Positions 19,575 to 31,203 of a DNA stretch of 64,000 nucleotides are shown piece by piece; within the stretch, counting starts at the first letter, position 1, and each line of letters starts with the position of its first letter. The notes under the pieces are model-generated. The model saw only the letters and a program-made list of their open reading frames with translations. It had not been told where the DNA came from and did not search any database. The translations under genes were made by a program, and so were the position numbers. The stretch comes from Phytophthora colocasiae (taxonomy: Eukaryota; Oomycota; Peronosporomycetes; Peronosporales; Peronosporaceae): the NCBI GenBank assembly GCA_018806915.1, contig JAGKQI010000093.1, positions 1,178,001-1,242,000 of the forward strand. Direction: 5' to 3'.

Positions 19575-22500
19575 ATGGAGGCCCCCTGCGAAGACGCCGC
19601 GCCTGCAGCTCCTCAAACTTTATCTACATGTAGCGAAGATCCTAGCGCAGCTAACGCCGCCTCTGCAGCCTCCAACGAATCCCTAGATCAAACACAATCT
19701 CCCTCGCAGTCTTCTGACACGACAGATACAAAAATCAGTCTTCTGGAGCGCCAACTGGAGCGCGAAATGCAAAAGAGAAGACCGGACCACTTTGTCATTG
19801 GTGTGACTTGCCGTTCCCTCGGTGGAGTGCCCTCAGCTCTCCGTTCTCAAGTCTGGAAGGAGCTTTTGGGTGTTGCTCGTAGTGAACGGCTGTACTTGGA
19901 CCAGAGCATTTTACAGGTGGAGGAAGACCTTGACAACCAGCGCGTCATCAGTGCTGATGCATCGAGAACCAGAGGCAATGAACCTCGCTTCCAACAGCCT
20001 GAAACTGTAGAACTGGTGGTGAAATTGCTTACGTACTACTGCAAGTGTCGTAGTATCAGATACAAACAGGGCATGAACGAAGTGCTCGCTCCCTTTTTGC
20101 TGCTTACAGAACGGAGAGAAGGCTCAGAAGAAAGGGTCCCATTGGCAGAAGGCGTCGTGTTTCAATGCTTCTACGCTCTCATTGATAAGTTCCTGCCTCA
20201 TGTGTTCGTGGACAAGGAGTTCCGATCGCTCCAGTGTTCGTTCCAGCTCTACCGACTGTTGATGCTATATCATGACCCTGAATTGTGTCAGTATCTGGAC
20301 CAACATGACATGACACCGGAGCTTTACGTTACACCATGGTTCATGACACTGTTTGCGAGATCATTACCACCGGAATTTGTATTTTACCTCTGGGATTTTT
20401 TCCTGCTGGAAGAAGACCCGTATTTACTGCACTTTGTGGCTTACGCATTGGTATCAGCGAATCGAGATAAGGTTTTCGAAGCGGACATTGCGATGTTGCC
20501 TCAGGTGCTGAGTTCGCTGACATTTTCATCAAGGGACGAGTTAGAGCAAGTTTGCTCCAGTGCTCTTGCAATTTCCGAGTCTACACCAAGATCGTTTAAA
20601 CGGGATTTGTACTCGGTGTGTTACGGAGGCTTTACAGACGCCATGGTGCCATTTCTGGATCAGCTGTACGCATGTTCGAGTTTACAAGTGTATCCAGAGG
20701 AACTTGTGCGTAATTTACTTGATCGTTTGGCGACGAAGCGGACTTCAGTGCTTGCTCCTGCTGCTGTAGCAATCCAAGAAGAACTGATGAGTACTGATGG
20801 ACCACTTGACCCGTTGCTATCTCCGAACGATACCCAAGCCCCTCAGTTGTATCCATCTGCTAGCGACGACGGAGAGGAAGCGGTAGCGCTCAAGTTTATT
20901 GTACTGGACTGTCGTCCTGTGGAGGAGTACCACAAGTCTCACTTGAGCCTCTCGCATCACATTGATCCAACCATCATGGAACGACCAGACGCTCTCGATG
21001 GACTCATAAAGGGCTTCTCACACATGAAAGGCTGCCATTTCTGCTTTGTTGGACCTTCTGTGGAGTCAACTCCTGCGCTCCCAAGGTCTTTATCGAACAA
21101 CGGTGCCCTAAACACGATTGTGCGTCTTGCCAGAGTCATTTCCAACGACAAATCTGCACACGACTCTGTTCAGAAGGCAATTGAGGTCACAGTGACAGCA
21201 GAAGTTCCAGGAGGGACCTTGCTATCATCGGCACCTCCAATTGAGCCCGTAACGTTATCTCGCAAGCAGAGTCCCGGAGAACCTGGTGCATTAGCCAGTG
21301 AGATCGGCAGTAACGGAGCGTCCAAGGTTCATGCAGAACACGTATCTGTGACACGACTTGTGCAGCTTTTCTTGCAGAAAGATTTCAAGTTCGTGAGCCG
21401 CCTTGATGGAGGGTTTGATGAGCTGGAGAAGAACATCAGGAGTATGGACGCTTTTGCACAGGAACAGCTTCTCGTATCGTCGCCGTTACCTCCTCCACCG
21501 CCCTCTGAAGAGGTGACAACTCCACCTGAATCAAGTGGGAGCTCGTCCGCTGGAGCATTCAATCTGCTCGCAAAAATTGGATTGAGCCGTTCGCGCGCAC
21601 CCTCACAAGATGATTTTGTGGCTGAAGTCACTGGCAGCGTGCCCAGCGATGTGTTAGAGAGTAGCAATCGCTCCGCCCCTGCTAGTGTAAGCACAATTAT
21701 GTCTACCTCGTCATCCACCAAAGAAGTGAAAAAGAAGACTAAGGCCACTACCAGTTCAGCGGTATCAACTCTATCGCAGCGCCTGATGTTTCTGAAAGCA
21801 GCCGCAAAAGATGTTGTGTCTTCAACTTCGAACTCGTTAGGCCGGACCAACACATCCGCTGAGGCAAATGAGGTCGAACAAACTCAAACTGAGAGTGAAG
21901 AAGGATGGGTCGAAGTGCGTCTAAAGACTGATGAACCAGCAGAAAAGAGTGGTGGTAAAACTACGGACGTCGAGTTACAACCCGGACCAATTGGTATTCT
22001 GTTCCAGAAATCCACTACATCGAAGATTTTCCAGGCCGTCGTTGATAGCGTGGTTCCTGATAGCCAAGCGTCTGCCACGGGGTTGATTTTTACTGGAGAT
22101 TTACTCGTTGCGATCAACGGCGAGAGTTTGGAGGACGTGGCATTTCTCACTGTTATCGAGCGTGTCATCGAAGCATCTCGACCAGTGGTGCTACGGTTTC
22201 TTACCCCACATAGTACGCAAAAAGAAAAGCCGGCCACTGTCTCGGACATTCCTCCACTCGCTCCCACACTGGTAAGCTCCACAAGGCACTCAATCTGCAT
22301 CACGTGGGATAAACTACCCGTTTCAGTCGCCCCATCGGCAGTGGCACGCTATCAGTTGCAGTTTGCGAAGCAGTCAGGCGACGAGTTTAATCCGTGGCTC
22401 CAGGTTTCGATGAAACAGGAAGGAACGACAGCTGAGGTTGATACTACCGGTGTTACCGACCAGACGAATGGAACAATGGTTGGCCTTGAACCCGGTGAAT

Positions 22501-24310
22501 CGTTGGTATTTCGAGTGCGTTGTGGAGATGGACAACGTTGGGGTCCCTACAGTCTATCTAGTGGTTCTATGAGGACTCAGGCTGCAGGAGAGTCCAGCGC
22601 TACGTCAGGTACTGTGACACCAACGGCCGTGGACCAAGAATCTTTGACGACAGCGATCTTTCTCCCTGGTGTCTGTCCCGAGTACGTCGAGCGAGGCCGA
22701 TTTTTCTATCGTGTGCTCTTGGCGTTGCGAGCACGTCGTCGACCTGATTTTTATGCCGAAAAGCTGGACATTGTACTCGAGAAAGGTCTTGTGATCAGGG
22801 GATCAGAGAGATTAGTGTGTCCTGGTACTAACCAGATCTTCGTCCGATTGGCTTTTGGAGAAATGGACGAAGTTGCAGGTGGAGACAGAGAGTTCGAAGG
22901 TGCTGGTGGGGAGCTAATGTTGCTTCGTAATGGCCAAAGAGAAGCAGATGATGACGCTGATGGGATATGGGCTTTTGAAAATACGCCTGATGGTGATGTC
23001 GTCCTTGAGCGGATTCCGGAATCTACTGTCGATGCAGCTGGACCATCTTTACAGGAACAAGCCAAGTCCATGGTACAGTCATTCCTCAATTCAAGTGGCA
23101 TCAATTCAGCCAGTGGCACAAGCGGAAATCTTGGTGACAATATCAATTCAAATAGCGCTGGATCAATCAGCTCTATGGGCTCTACTGCTGCAAGTACTAG
23201 CAGTGGTAACGGTGCGCCAGTGTCTTCACACAGTCTTGTCGCGCCGCGTGTCTTACAGGTGTTTGCTGCATCAAGCTCAGACATTGTCGTTACATGGGAT
23301 CCAGTGAACGACATAGGCGTGACCAAGTACCAGATCCAATACGTTAAGGATCGTCTAGCTTCGATGTGGTGGACAGTGAAACCCGATATTGACGCCGATA
23401 CTCTGAAATTCTCAGTCTCGGGCTTGCAGCCAAATACGCCTTACCTGTTCCGTATTCGCAGTGGCACCGAAGATAAGTGGAGCCCATACAGCGAGTCAAG
23501 CGAGAGCTGCCGTACACTTCCAAGTGGAAAAATATCGGTGAACAACTCTTCCAGCGATGAGGATGAAAAAACGTCCGTCACTCGACGACCTTCAAGCAGC
23601 AACGGAAAGACCGCGCCTGTGCAAGCTCCAATGCGAACCGGAAGTACCATTTTAGATAAGGCTGTTGCTGTTGCTTCCCGACTCAGGCGACGATCGAATT
23701 CTTCAAACAATCATCAGGCGGAGAGCCAACCTGATGAGACACCTCTGAACAACAAGCAAGATGATGACGAGGTCCAGCAGCACGAGGACGAACAAGTAAA
23801 CGAGCTAGAACTACCTTCGTCCCGAGAAGTAAACTTGGCGAGTTGGAAGTCGTCCCCCAATGACGCACACAAGGACTTTCGATTCTACCACGTGACTAAG
23901 TTCGAAGAGCAAGATGAAGATTCTCACGGACAATTAAGCCGATTGGGAGACCGAGAGCTGGTTGTAACGCCTTCAATGCTGATCGTACTCAACGTGATGG
24001 CGTCGTCGCGCGAAGGTTGTGCTCTCGTGGAGGAGTGGCGGTCTTTAGCATCGCTGATTCAGGTTACTGAACACGAAAAGCTGGACAACGCGCTTATCTT
24101 CCGTTTTAAGGTAAGGGCACTTTTGAATGATGTGGTTATACATGCATGAAATGATTAACGCAACGACTTATCTTGTAGGATCAAAGCGAAGTAAAACCTG
24201 ATTCAACAGATGACATGCACTCCAGTAACCAGCTCATTGTCGCTGTTGATGGAGCTAAGGCATGTGCGGATGTTGTACAGAAGTACCAGGTCCAGATCCA
24301 AGAGAGATAA
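19575..24310 (+). CDS. TBC1D23-like Rab-GAP with rhodanese, PDZ and FN3 domains
   Basis: Exon 1 is 19575-24110; a 68-bp GTAAGG...TAG intron follows; exon 2 is 24179-24310, in frame, giving 1555 aa. The TBC domain (~80-320) has GVPSALRSQVWKELLG, the Arg finger IxxDxxR (ISADASR) and the Gln finger YKQGMNE. A rhodanese-like region (~430-620) begins LDCRPVEEY. Next come a PDZ-like domain (~795-880, GPIGILF, GDLLVAING), two FN3 domains (~895 and ~1217, each with a WD core), an SH3-like stretch between them, and a C-terminal region (FRFYHVTKFEE onward) like the PH-like end of TBC1D23. TBC proteins speed GTP hydrolysis by Rabs; TBC1D23 tethers endosome-derived vesicles at the Golgi. Both catalytic fingers are present here. 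The PDZ and FN3 domains are additions to the animal plan. It converges on the methyltransferase gene 139 bp away. Confidence 0.85.
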
Positions 24311-24449
24311 CTGCACGAATTTGGTGAGTGATGGGAGAGTATTGAGGCTGAAACTATATGTATAGATGTGTGCGCATTGAGAAATCATGTACGAAAAGAA
24401 ATACTAAAAGAATTGATAGACACTTCACTCGTCGTGTTTCTTCATCATG

Positions 24450-27359
24450 TTAGGGTGAGTCGTTGGAGCTATTCGACGAAGATCTCAGCGTTTGCAGAGC
24501 AAGCAAGGTTCGCGCCACCTGTCGTTGATACTTGAGTTTCGTTGGAGCCAGCCGTGCACAAAGTCGAAAGAAAGATAGCGCAGTCCAGTACTCGTCCATT
24601 CGCAGACTTGTCAGCTAAACCATTGTCAATTGCCACGTTAGAGTCCAGCTATTCCAAAATGCAAGCTCTACTACTGTAGAAACGTACCCCAAGAAGATAA
24701 CAGACCGGTACGTCATCCAAGCTCATGTCCAGCTGACTCTCATCTCTCCAGGGATGCAGAACGTCCAGTACGCTGTCGAACGCTTCCAGTTCTGCATCAA
24801 GAGAGCAAGTGAGTACACGTCGAGTGGAAATGCTGAAGAAATCTCTAACTTACCGTAGAACCAACGTGCAAGTTGCAGGCGTATCACCCTCGTAGTGACA
24901 TCCGTCTCCGTCTGCTGTTCCATGTGGTAAAACGTCCGCCAAGCTTTAACCCCTGCTTCAATTAGAAGCTGTTGATAGTGCTCTGACGTATTATCTTCTT
25001 GCCGCAATCGATTCAGCAATTCCCACTGCAAAACCGCGAACAGGTCGAAGTCCCATCCAGTTTGAGCTAGCAGAGCTAGCAGTGTATCTGCTGAGAAACA
25101 GCGAGCACCATTGTCGAAGCTCATCATCCCCCACAACAGGTCGCAATCTCCAGGTGTAAAACTCGCGAATTTGTGTCTGAAACTGGCGGGGAGCATCCTT
25201 CTCATAGACAACGAGGCTTGATCAGATTTCTTTCGGCTCTGTGGCTCAATTGTGGTGAAAAAGACATCAAAGGTATCGCTGGCAGGAGCAGAGACTACAT
25301 TTGAGGTCGCTGAAACTTCCGAGTTGCGATTCAAGTGCTCGAAGAAAAGCTGGATCACCTCGAAGTCCACAGGAAGACAAAAACAGTTTGGATGCGGAGA
25401 CAACTGCGGCAATTCCAGTCCAATTTGCTCCGCTACGTCTCCGGTAGGGCTTTCGACCATTCTGGTGGTTGTGAATGCACTCGAAATGGCGTCTCGAAAG
25501 GAAAAACGCGCATCACCTGCTAGAATGGCGACCGGAAAAGCCGTTTTATCCATGAGAGCCAAGAAGAACTCGAAGGCTTCAACTGGGAAGATGATTAAAC
25601 CCGTCGTTGTGTCAACCTGAGCCTTGAATTGTTCCAGAGCTTGCATTAGCGTCGCATTGAGACGCTCATCCGGATAAATCACTTGATTACTTGGATCAAC
25701 ATAGTGAAGATTAATATTCATATCTGCAATGCTTGATGTGCTCTTATCAAGCAGTGCAGTTTGCAGTATCACGCGCTCGTTGGGTCTACCCTCACTGGAA
25801 TTTTCAATCTTCTCGCTTCTCACTGTAAAAATGTCCGCGCGAAGTGAATCCAAGAAGTAATTCCCCATCAATGCTACAGGACCATCACTTCCGACATGCC
25901 ACTGCCGTCGAGAATGTACCAGCTCCAATCTTTTCGGTTTACCAGAGAGTGAAGAATTTCCGTGAATGAATTCTTGTGTGTCGAAAAGTGCAAAATCGAG
26001 CTGTCCACGCTCAAGGAATGGACGAAAACATGCCATCTGACGGCGGGAGCTCAACACTTGATCGCTTAAATCTGTTGCGATAACCAACGGCACCAGCCCT
26101 TTTCTTTTGAAGTCGTCGGTTGACTCCACAAGTTCGGTAAAGTGCAGCATAAGCGAGTGAAGAAACTTACACGATCCACTTGCAGCCTCCCACACAAAGC
26201 AATTCGGAGGTCCATTCTCTCTAAAAGAAGGTCGGACACAGTCAGCATTGCTGAGCAAGAAATCGACTACAACTTGTGCATAAGCTGCTGCCAGGAATGA
26301 GCTGCTGGATACACCGAACGGAATCGTCCCAGAACTCCATACACGGATCCCCTGGTCCTTGTAAAACTGCTTTTGTGTATCCCACAAACAACATTCCGAC
26401 AATCGAGCGAGTTCGGGAGCTACAGAAGACTGAGATGATGAGTTAAGGAACAAATTAGAAGATATTCTCTCATGTTTCAATGCTGCAGTCATGCCACTCG
26501 TAATCGCTGCAACAGGATACAACCCGCTCCAGATTTGAGCTTGATGTCGCTGTAGCTCTGCCAGTTCCTGACGTATACGAACTTGTGGGATCAGTTGAGT
26601 CTGTCTTTGAAGTTTCTTAGCACAAGCACGAAGTACTACCGGGTGAAAGTGGCTCCACCGCAGTACTAGCAACAACAATTGGAACGGCAGCTGAGTGATA
26701 CTCGAAAACATCGTCGCTCTTGCAGCTCCAACGCGTTTACTACTGATCATAGTTCTCGAATCGGAATCAGGGATCCATCGGACAATTTCCATCACGAAAT
26801 GCCATCCACACTGATCTTGCAGAGAATCCAACGGCTGTACAACAAACCTGGCATTCCTCTCGGTCTCGACTACACCAACGTATTCAAAATGATACATGTC
26901 GGATCTTTCCAGACTTCCACTCTCATTTAAACCCAACAATCCCGTTGGGTTATGAAGAATCACCAACAAACCCGATACCCCTGCACGTTGAAAACCCGAT
27001 GAGATTGTTTCCACTTGCTTCACTGCAATTTCCTTCTCACAAGGAGCATACACCACCACCACCAGCTTGTCAGAAACGTTTTGGTTTTTGGTCCATTGCT
27101 CTAGTTCGTCCATCGTATTCACGTGTTTGTATCGGACTCCACCAATGGATTGAACAGTGGTTATCGCTTCATCTCGACGCAGAAACCCATTAACCAGGGC
27201 TGACAAAGCAGCTCCTTGCTCGAGAATGGCTCCATCTCCTAATGAGACCAAGTGGTGCCTTTCCACTGGAAAATAGGACGCTGCTCGCTCTAGTACTTGC
27301 ACCAACGCCTCCGCTAGCCAACACTGCGTCAGATCTCGATGCAGTTTGGCTAGTTCCAT
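24450..27359 (-). CDS. SAM-dependent methyltransferase-like protein with TPR-like C-terminus, 3 exons
   Basis: My model reads exons 27359-24854, 24791-24688 and 24614-24450 on the minus strand. The introns (24792-24853 and 24615-24687) have GTAAGT...CAG and GTACGT...TAG ends. Phases agree and give 924 aa; without splicing the frame would end at 24723. The open frame begins with GTG at 27416, so the ATG at 27359 is the likely start unless an upstream exon exists. A motif-I-like site (VWEAASGSCKF, near 386) and GNYFLDSLRADIF (near 500) resemble large bacterial-type methyltransferases that carry TPRs. The last exon codes a helical repeat (YWTALSFFRLCARLAPTKLKYQ) that looks like a TPR. Substrate unknown. 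The central Gly-rich loop is imperfect, so activity is not assured. Confidence 0.65.
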
Positions 27360-27645
27360 CCGGAACCTGCAGGGTTGAAGGCCGTTATAGACCGTAATTG
27401 GCAGACGGCCTGTCACTTGTCGGAATGGATGGTGCTGGTACCATGCTGTATGGGTACATTTCCATCATGCCGCTAGGTGTTCGCGACAAGGAGAAGAGCA
27501 AAAGATCGTTGTAGCTACTACTGTATAGGGTAAAAGGTAACGAGGGACGACTGCAAGCTCGTGTAGGTATAATAGTGTCTTGACCAACAAATGACTACTT
27601 TAAGTATCAGTTTGATGATCAGGCTATGGTACATTTCGTGCTGGT
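27360..27645. other. Upstream region of the methyltransferase gene
   Basis: No gene was recognised in this 286-bp stretch. It should hold the 5' leader and promoter of the minus-strand gene. A short alternative frame with several ATGs lies just upstream of 27416 (27417-27475) and might be a leader exon, but I could not connect it with good splice sites. Confidence 0.35.
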
Positions 27646-27805
27646 ATTACGACTAGCGTTGTTACAATTATAATTGCAATTAAATAATTGAGATAATTGT
27701 CCCATCCCAATAACAATGCTACATTGCGACAATGCGAAAATTGAATTGTTGGACGGTAGAAACCCAGGGCTCGGTTCATTCGCAACGGTTCGCTCTATTT
27801 AACTA

Positions 27806-28657
27806 GTGGGAGACAATTGCTCAGTGAATCAGTACATTGGCGACAACGGTGGAATTCCATTTATTGGATGCGCCAGCCATCGCTACAACCTCGCGGTACA
27901 GTTATTTCTCAAAGGTCACGAAGCCCTCATGTTGAAGCTTTCTACCGTGAAAGGTCGTGGATGTCTATATGAGGTGACGAAGTTGAAGCCTAAGACAAAG
28001 AATGAGACGAGATGGACGAGCGTGATGAAGATGATGAAGCGTTGTGAAGAGCTTCTTCCTTTTCTCCGTCAAATCAGCGCTTCCGACGCGGTCAGGTGTG
28101 GTATTGAGAACGTCATGCTTACGGCTACAGACGCTGTAGACGTGTCGAAGCTGCTTGTGGACTTGAGGAATCTTGAGAGCGTTACAATCGAACTCCAGAG
28201 CGAGAACCTGACTATGCTGCAGGTGCGAGACCTCTTTGATCACACGATAGACAGTTACCCTATCACGAAGAAGTACCTGGGCCCTAATGCGTCGATTGTC
28301 AACAATCCAGTTTTCGAAAGAGCGCTGGTGAAACTGCAGGCTGGTCGCAGACTGACACCACCTGAGAAAGCTGCTTGTGTGGGGTTTCTAGTGCCGAGTA
28401 CATCAGGAGAAAACGCTGTGGAAGCTGCTGGTCGCGGTGCAGACCTGAATTCGTTTGCACAGCAAGCATTTAAACGACGCCGCATTGAGGGCACTCAAGA
28501 AGTGCTAATGAACACTGACTTTGTTCCGCCAACCTCCAATATCTGCGAAAGGCTGTTTTCGCAGTCAAAGCTGATCTTCACTGATCAAAGACGTGCTATG
28601 CGGCCAGCAACGCTGGAGATGTTCGTCTTTCTTAAAGCAAATAGAAGTCTGTGGTAA
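27806..28657 (+). pseudogene. hAT transposase, C-terminal part
   Basis: This 283-codon open frame begins with GTG because the N-terminal half (BED finger, first catalytic Asp) is missing. Recognisable pieces are GDNCSVNQ, IGCASHRYNLAV, ETRWTSVMKMMKRCEELLPFL, and the dimerisation segment PTSNICERLFSQSKL near the end, followed by FTDQRRAMRPATLEM. The stop is at 28655-28657, about 135 bp before the element end. It is a remnant that lost its 5' half by internal deletion of the element. Confidence 0.8.
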
Positions 28658-28792
28658 CTTACCACTCGCGAGGCTACGTAGTGAGGAAGTAGATGTACTA
28701 CATAGTACAATACAATGTCGACATTGTACAATGTACATTGTGGCGAGGTTGCCCATCTCAATCAATTTTTCAATGTTATTGTTACAACGCTG
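28159..28792 (+). repeat. Left arm of a 634-bp inverted repeat
   Basis: This segment is repeated in opposite orientation at 31849-32482 with the same length. I noticed only one base difference (near 28254). It covers the 3' third of the hAT transposase and the element's right end. The arms enclose 3056 bp of effector and LINE debris. Confidence 0.9.
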
Positions 28793-28879
28793 ATTACGAG
28801 GTTGCCCGTGCCGAAGTACGACCCACTGAAAAATTTTGATCACCATACAGTCAATATTGACTCAATGGTGTGTCGGGTG

Positions 28880-28899
28880 GCAGTTCACAATTTACTCCC
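28880..28899 (+). promoter_or_regulatory. Initiator-like promoter block of effector paralog 1
   Basis: GCAGTTCACAATTTACTCCC lies 20-40 bp before the ATG at 28919. It resembles the oomycete initiator plus flanking region (consensus near TCATTYYNCAWTTTNYY). Equivalent blocks precede the two related genes at 30185 and 32560. Confidence 0.6.
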
Positions 28900-28918
28900 A
28901 AGACCTCAAGTTCGAGTC

Positions 28919-30027
28919 ATGGATACAACAATGGCTTTCCTCGTGGGGGTTGCCATAGCTTCTTCGTTTTGTGCACACTGTATCGTTTTCACCACAGTGC
29001 AACGGAGGTACGAAACGCGCTTTTCGGGTTCGGCGAGAAAGGAGCCATGTTCACGACGAGCCAACCAAGTGACGGACAAGAGTCTTAACGTGCACAACAT
29101 CCACTAATGCGTTTTCAGGAGTGCAAACTGTGCGTTTCTTGCAGAAGGAGCGACCACATCAGTCGGATTGGGAATTTTGCCACACTCTTTCAAGTTCTGA
29201 AGGGAACGCCAGACTTGAAAAGGTAGGCAGAAAACATGCAAATGTACCTCTTTCGGTCTTGGATCGGTAAAAACTATGAACCGAAGCGTGTTGCAGAGGG
29301 AACGGGCTTCTTTTCGCGTGCAAATCCTGGGACTTCGAGTGCACTGCACTTTTCATGCACTTGCGGTGGCTTTCCGAGTGCACTTTGCAAGAATCGGATG
29401 CTTGACCGCGTGCAGGTACATGTAGCATTTCCAACCAGGTCTTTGATGTTGCTTAGTGCGTGTTACTACTGTATCACATTACGTTCGTTGCTGTCCGAGC
29501 TATCCGAGCAGCAAAATACGAAGCGTGGCTACTAACAGTACATTACTTTGACTACCTTGCAATTGTCATTGTCTCTTTAGTCTAGTACGAGCAGCATAAC
29601 TAGAGGTAACGGGAGCGACGTCTCATGATCCCACGCATGCCAACAAACGGGTTGGTAGCGGGGGAGCCTTCCCCGTTAGTGAAATAAGAAAAGTGTGTGT
29701 GTGTGTGCCAGAGCGGACGTGCATGGTCGTGTGCTGTCCAACATGCACTCGACGACCAGCCGAAACTTGTCGACGCGGGGTGCACGTGGGAACCAGCCGT
29801 TGAGCACGCGAAAAGAATCCCCACCCGTTGCAGAGATGCTGGCGATCCCCCACCCAGTGAATGTTGTGTTGCTGCCGAAGAACGATCCCAGACATTTAGC
29901 TTGGGAGGCTTTCACCGTTTACTTTGCCAAGCACAAGGGAGGAGAAGCGATGCTGAAGAAGGTGAAAGATGCTTTCGCGAATGGTAACCCTCGAGGTGCA
30001 CTTGCAGCAACGATGAAGTCGACGTAA
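28919..30027 (+). pseudogene. Decayed RxLR/LWY effector paralog 1, interrupted by a MITE
   Basis: An ATG at 28919 opens a short frame with a signal-peptide-like start (MDTTMAFLVGVAIASSFC) and a stop at 29105-29107. The DNA is similar to the effector at 59860-61174 over its start, then jumps near 29105 to its late region (matching from about 60870), so the middle has been deleted. It also has frame breaks. Similarity stops at 29298 and resumes at 29827, where a 528-bp insertion ends. It then runs to the true C-terminus (FTVYFAKHKGGEAMLKKV) and a stop at 30025-30027. The family codes secreted proteins that enter plant cells and dampen immunity. This copy can no longer make one. It does show what the lost C-terminus of the third copy resembled. 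Confidence 0.75.
29299..29826. mobile_element. 528-bp Mutator-like MITE with 9-bp target duplication
   Basis: The flanks GTTGCAGAG at 29290-29298 and 29827-29835 are a perfect 9-bp duplication of effector sequence. The ends 29299-29321 and 29804-29826 are inverted repeats matching at 19 of 23 positions, with the shared core TTCTTTTCGCGTGC. No transposase is coded inside. A 9-bp duplication points to the Mutator superfamily. Confidence 0.75.
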
Positions 30028-30184
30028 GTGGTAGTTGCCTACAAAGTCTGGATGCAGTGAATAGTGCTCGGCAAGAAACCTTAGATTAAGTTGCAGCCAT
30101 ACATTTTGTCTTCTGAGCTCGATCAATCCTGAAAACGGCTTCCGACACAGAGTAAATTGGAAGGTGTCGGCCAAGTTGGCCACT

Positions 30185-30203
30185 AGGTTACAATTTACTC
30201 ACA
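30185..30203 (+). promoter_or_regulatory. Initiator-like promoter block of effector paralog 2
   Basis: GGTTACAATTTACTCACAA, followed by ATCGAGTC and the ATG at 30212, matches the promoter and leader of the other two effector paralogs (CAATTTACTC and CGAGTC conserved). Confidence 0.55.
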
Positions 30204-30211
30204 ATCGAGTC

Positions 30212-30325
30212 ATGCGATACACCAGCGCAATTCTACTGTTCGTGATCGCTGTCTTCCTTACGAGATTCACCGTCGTTTCATCGCTTGCAAACACCTATAA
30301 ACCGAGAACAGTATCAAGGCCAGGT
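30212..30325 (+). pseudogene. 5' fragment of RxLR-type effector paralog 2
   Basis: The promoter block, leader and ATG context match the other effector genes. The product starts with a clear signal peptide (RYTSAILLFVIAVFLTRF then TVVSSLA). After about 35 codons the frame runs into LINE-derived sequence and ends at 30616 as a chimera. No RxLR motif remains. The boundary at 30325 is approximate. The chimeric frame of 135 codons could still be translated and secreted, but I see no sign that it does anything. Confidence 0.55.
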
Positions 30326-30754
30326 TGCATGCAAATGTGGGAAGACAGAGCAAACGTCGTTGGGACGAAAGTGGGGAAATTGCTGAATAAAGTTTTCAAG
30401 AGACCAATATGGTGGAACACGTCAATTGGTTTTCAAGTTTCGCACCTGCAAGGCCTACCGACAACTCCATTGGGTGAAGGAAATATCAAGTTCAAATATC
30501 TATGCCGAGGGATCTCAGCTATGCAGAAGTTATGCCTGGCAGATTTCCTAAGTGACTCAGATGGCCGACGGCTTTTGAATTCTTCTGTGAGATTCATCAT
30601 GATCTACAACCAATGATGCCTCAGGTGCGTGCGACGGACATATTCGCGTTGTATCACCAACTATCCCAGATATTTGATCGAGTGCTGCCTCACCCAACGG
30701 TTGGAGAAATACGAGCCTCCACTCGAGGGATATTCCCACCGGTATTTGGTGTTT
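30325..30754 (+). mobile_element. LINE fragment, C-terminal region, frameshifted
   Basis: Two frames that change near 30585 together read like the region downstream of the reverse transcriptase in oomycete LINEs: FQVSHLQGLPTTPLGEGNIK, then YLCRGISAMQKLCLADFL, then MMPQVRATDIFALYHQLSQ and a stop at 30752-30754. The frame break shows that it is dead. The left edge, where it meets the effector fragment, is approximate. Confidence 0.55.
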
Positions 30755-31203
30755 AGTCTGGAAAAGGAACGACTTTATTGCCTATCTTGAAGCGAGACGA
30801 TTGGATCGACGTGATCTACTCTACTACGTCGGTGAACCCTCACTCTCTGAATGAGCTTGAATGTCCTCAAGCCCGAATTCACAAGACATAATCGGAATAT
30901 GAATCGCTGCGACGGATAACGATGCTGTGTGAGGTGTAGGGAGATGCGATCTGGTCATTTTACTCGTTTCCAGTCAAGGGGAACTTTCCGCCATCAGAGC
31001 GGAAGCAACGCTTGTCGAGGCGTTGGTGGTGGCGTTGGTGGATTCTGATGCAAAAAGTCTCCAGTTCATCTTCGTGAATAACTTCCGTAACGACGTCGTA
31101 ATAATGCAGTAATTGGTCGGTACCAAACGTCTTCACGTTTGTTTTACTAACAGTACCACAGATATGTCGTTTCACTAGCGATGCAATATCTACGTGCGAT
31201 TTC
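30755..31203. other. Unassigned debris between LINE fragments
   Basis: A short minus-strand open frame (30960-31226) has no recognisable domain. The rest probably belongs to decayed LINEs, but I could not align it to anything in the window. Confidence 0.3.

Larger units (their letters stand above)
27654..28792 (+). mobile_element. hAT-family DNA transposon, internally deleted
   Basis: The right end reads, on the minus strand, CAGCGTTGTAACAATAAC, a typical hAT terminus. The left end begins TAGCGTTGTTACAATTATA, an imperfect match. The flanks ATTACGAC (27646-27653) and ATTACGAG (28793-28800) are an 8-bp target duplication with one mismatch; 8 bp is the hAT length. The element is 1139 bp and codes only the C-terminal part of a transposase, so it cannot move itself. 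Confidence 0.75.

Noticed and set aside
24723..24853. Unspliced C-terminus of the methyltransferase ending at 24723
   Set aside because: The codons after 24854 start with a GTAAGT donor; splicing twice gives a longer helical, TPR-like end in good frame.
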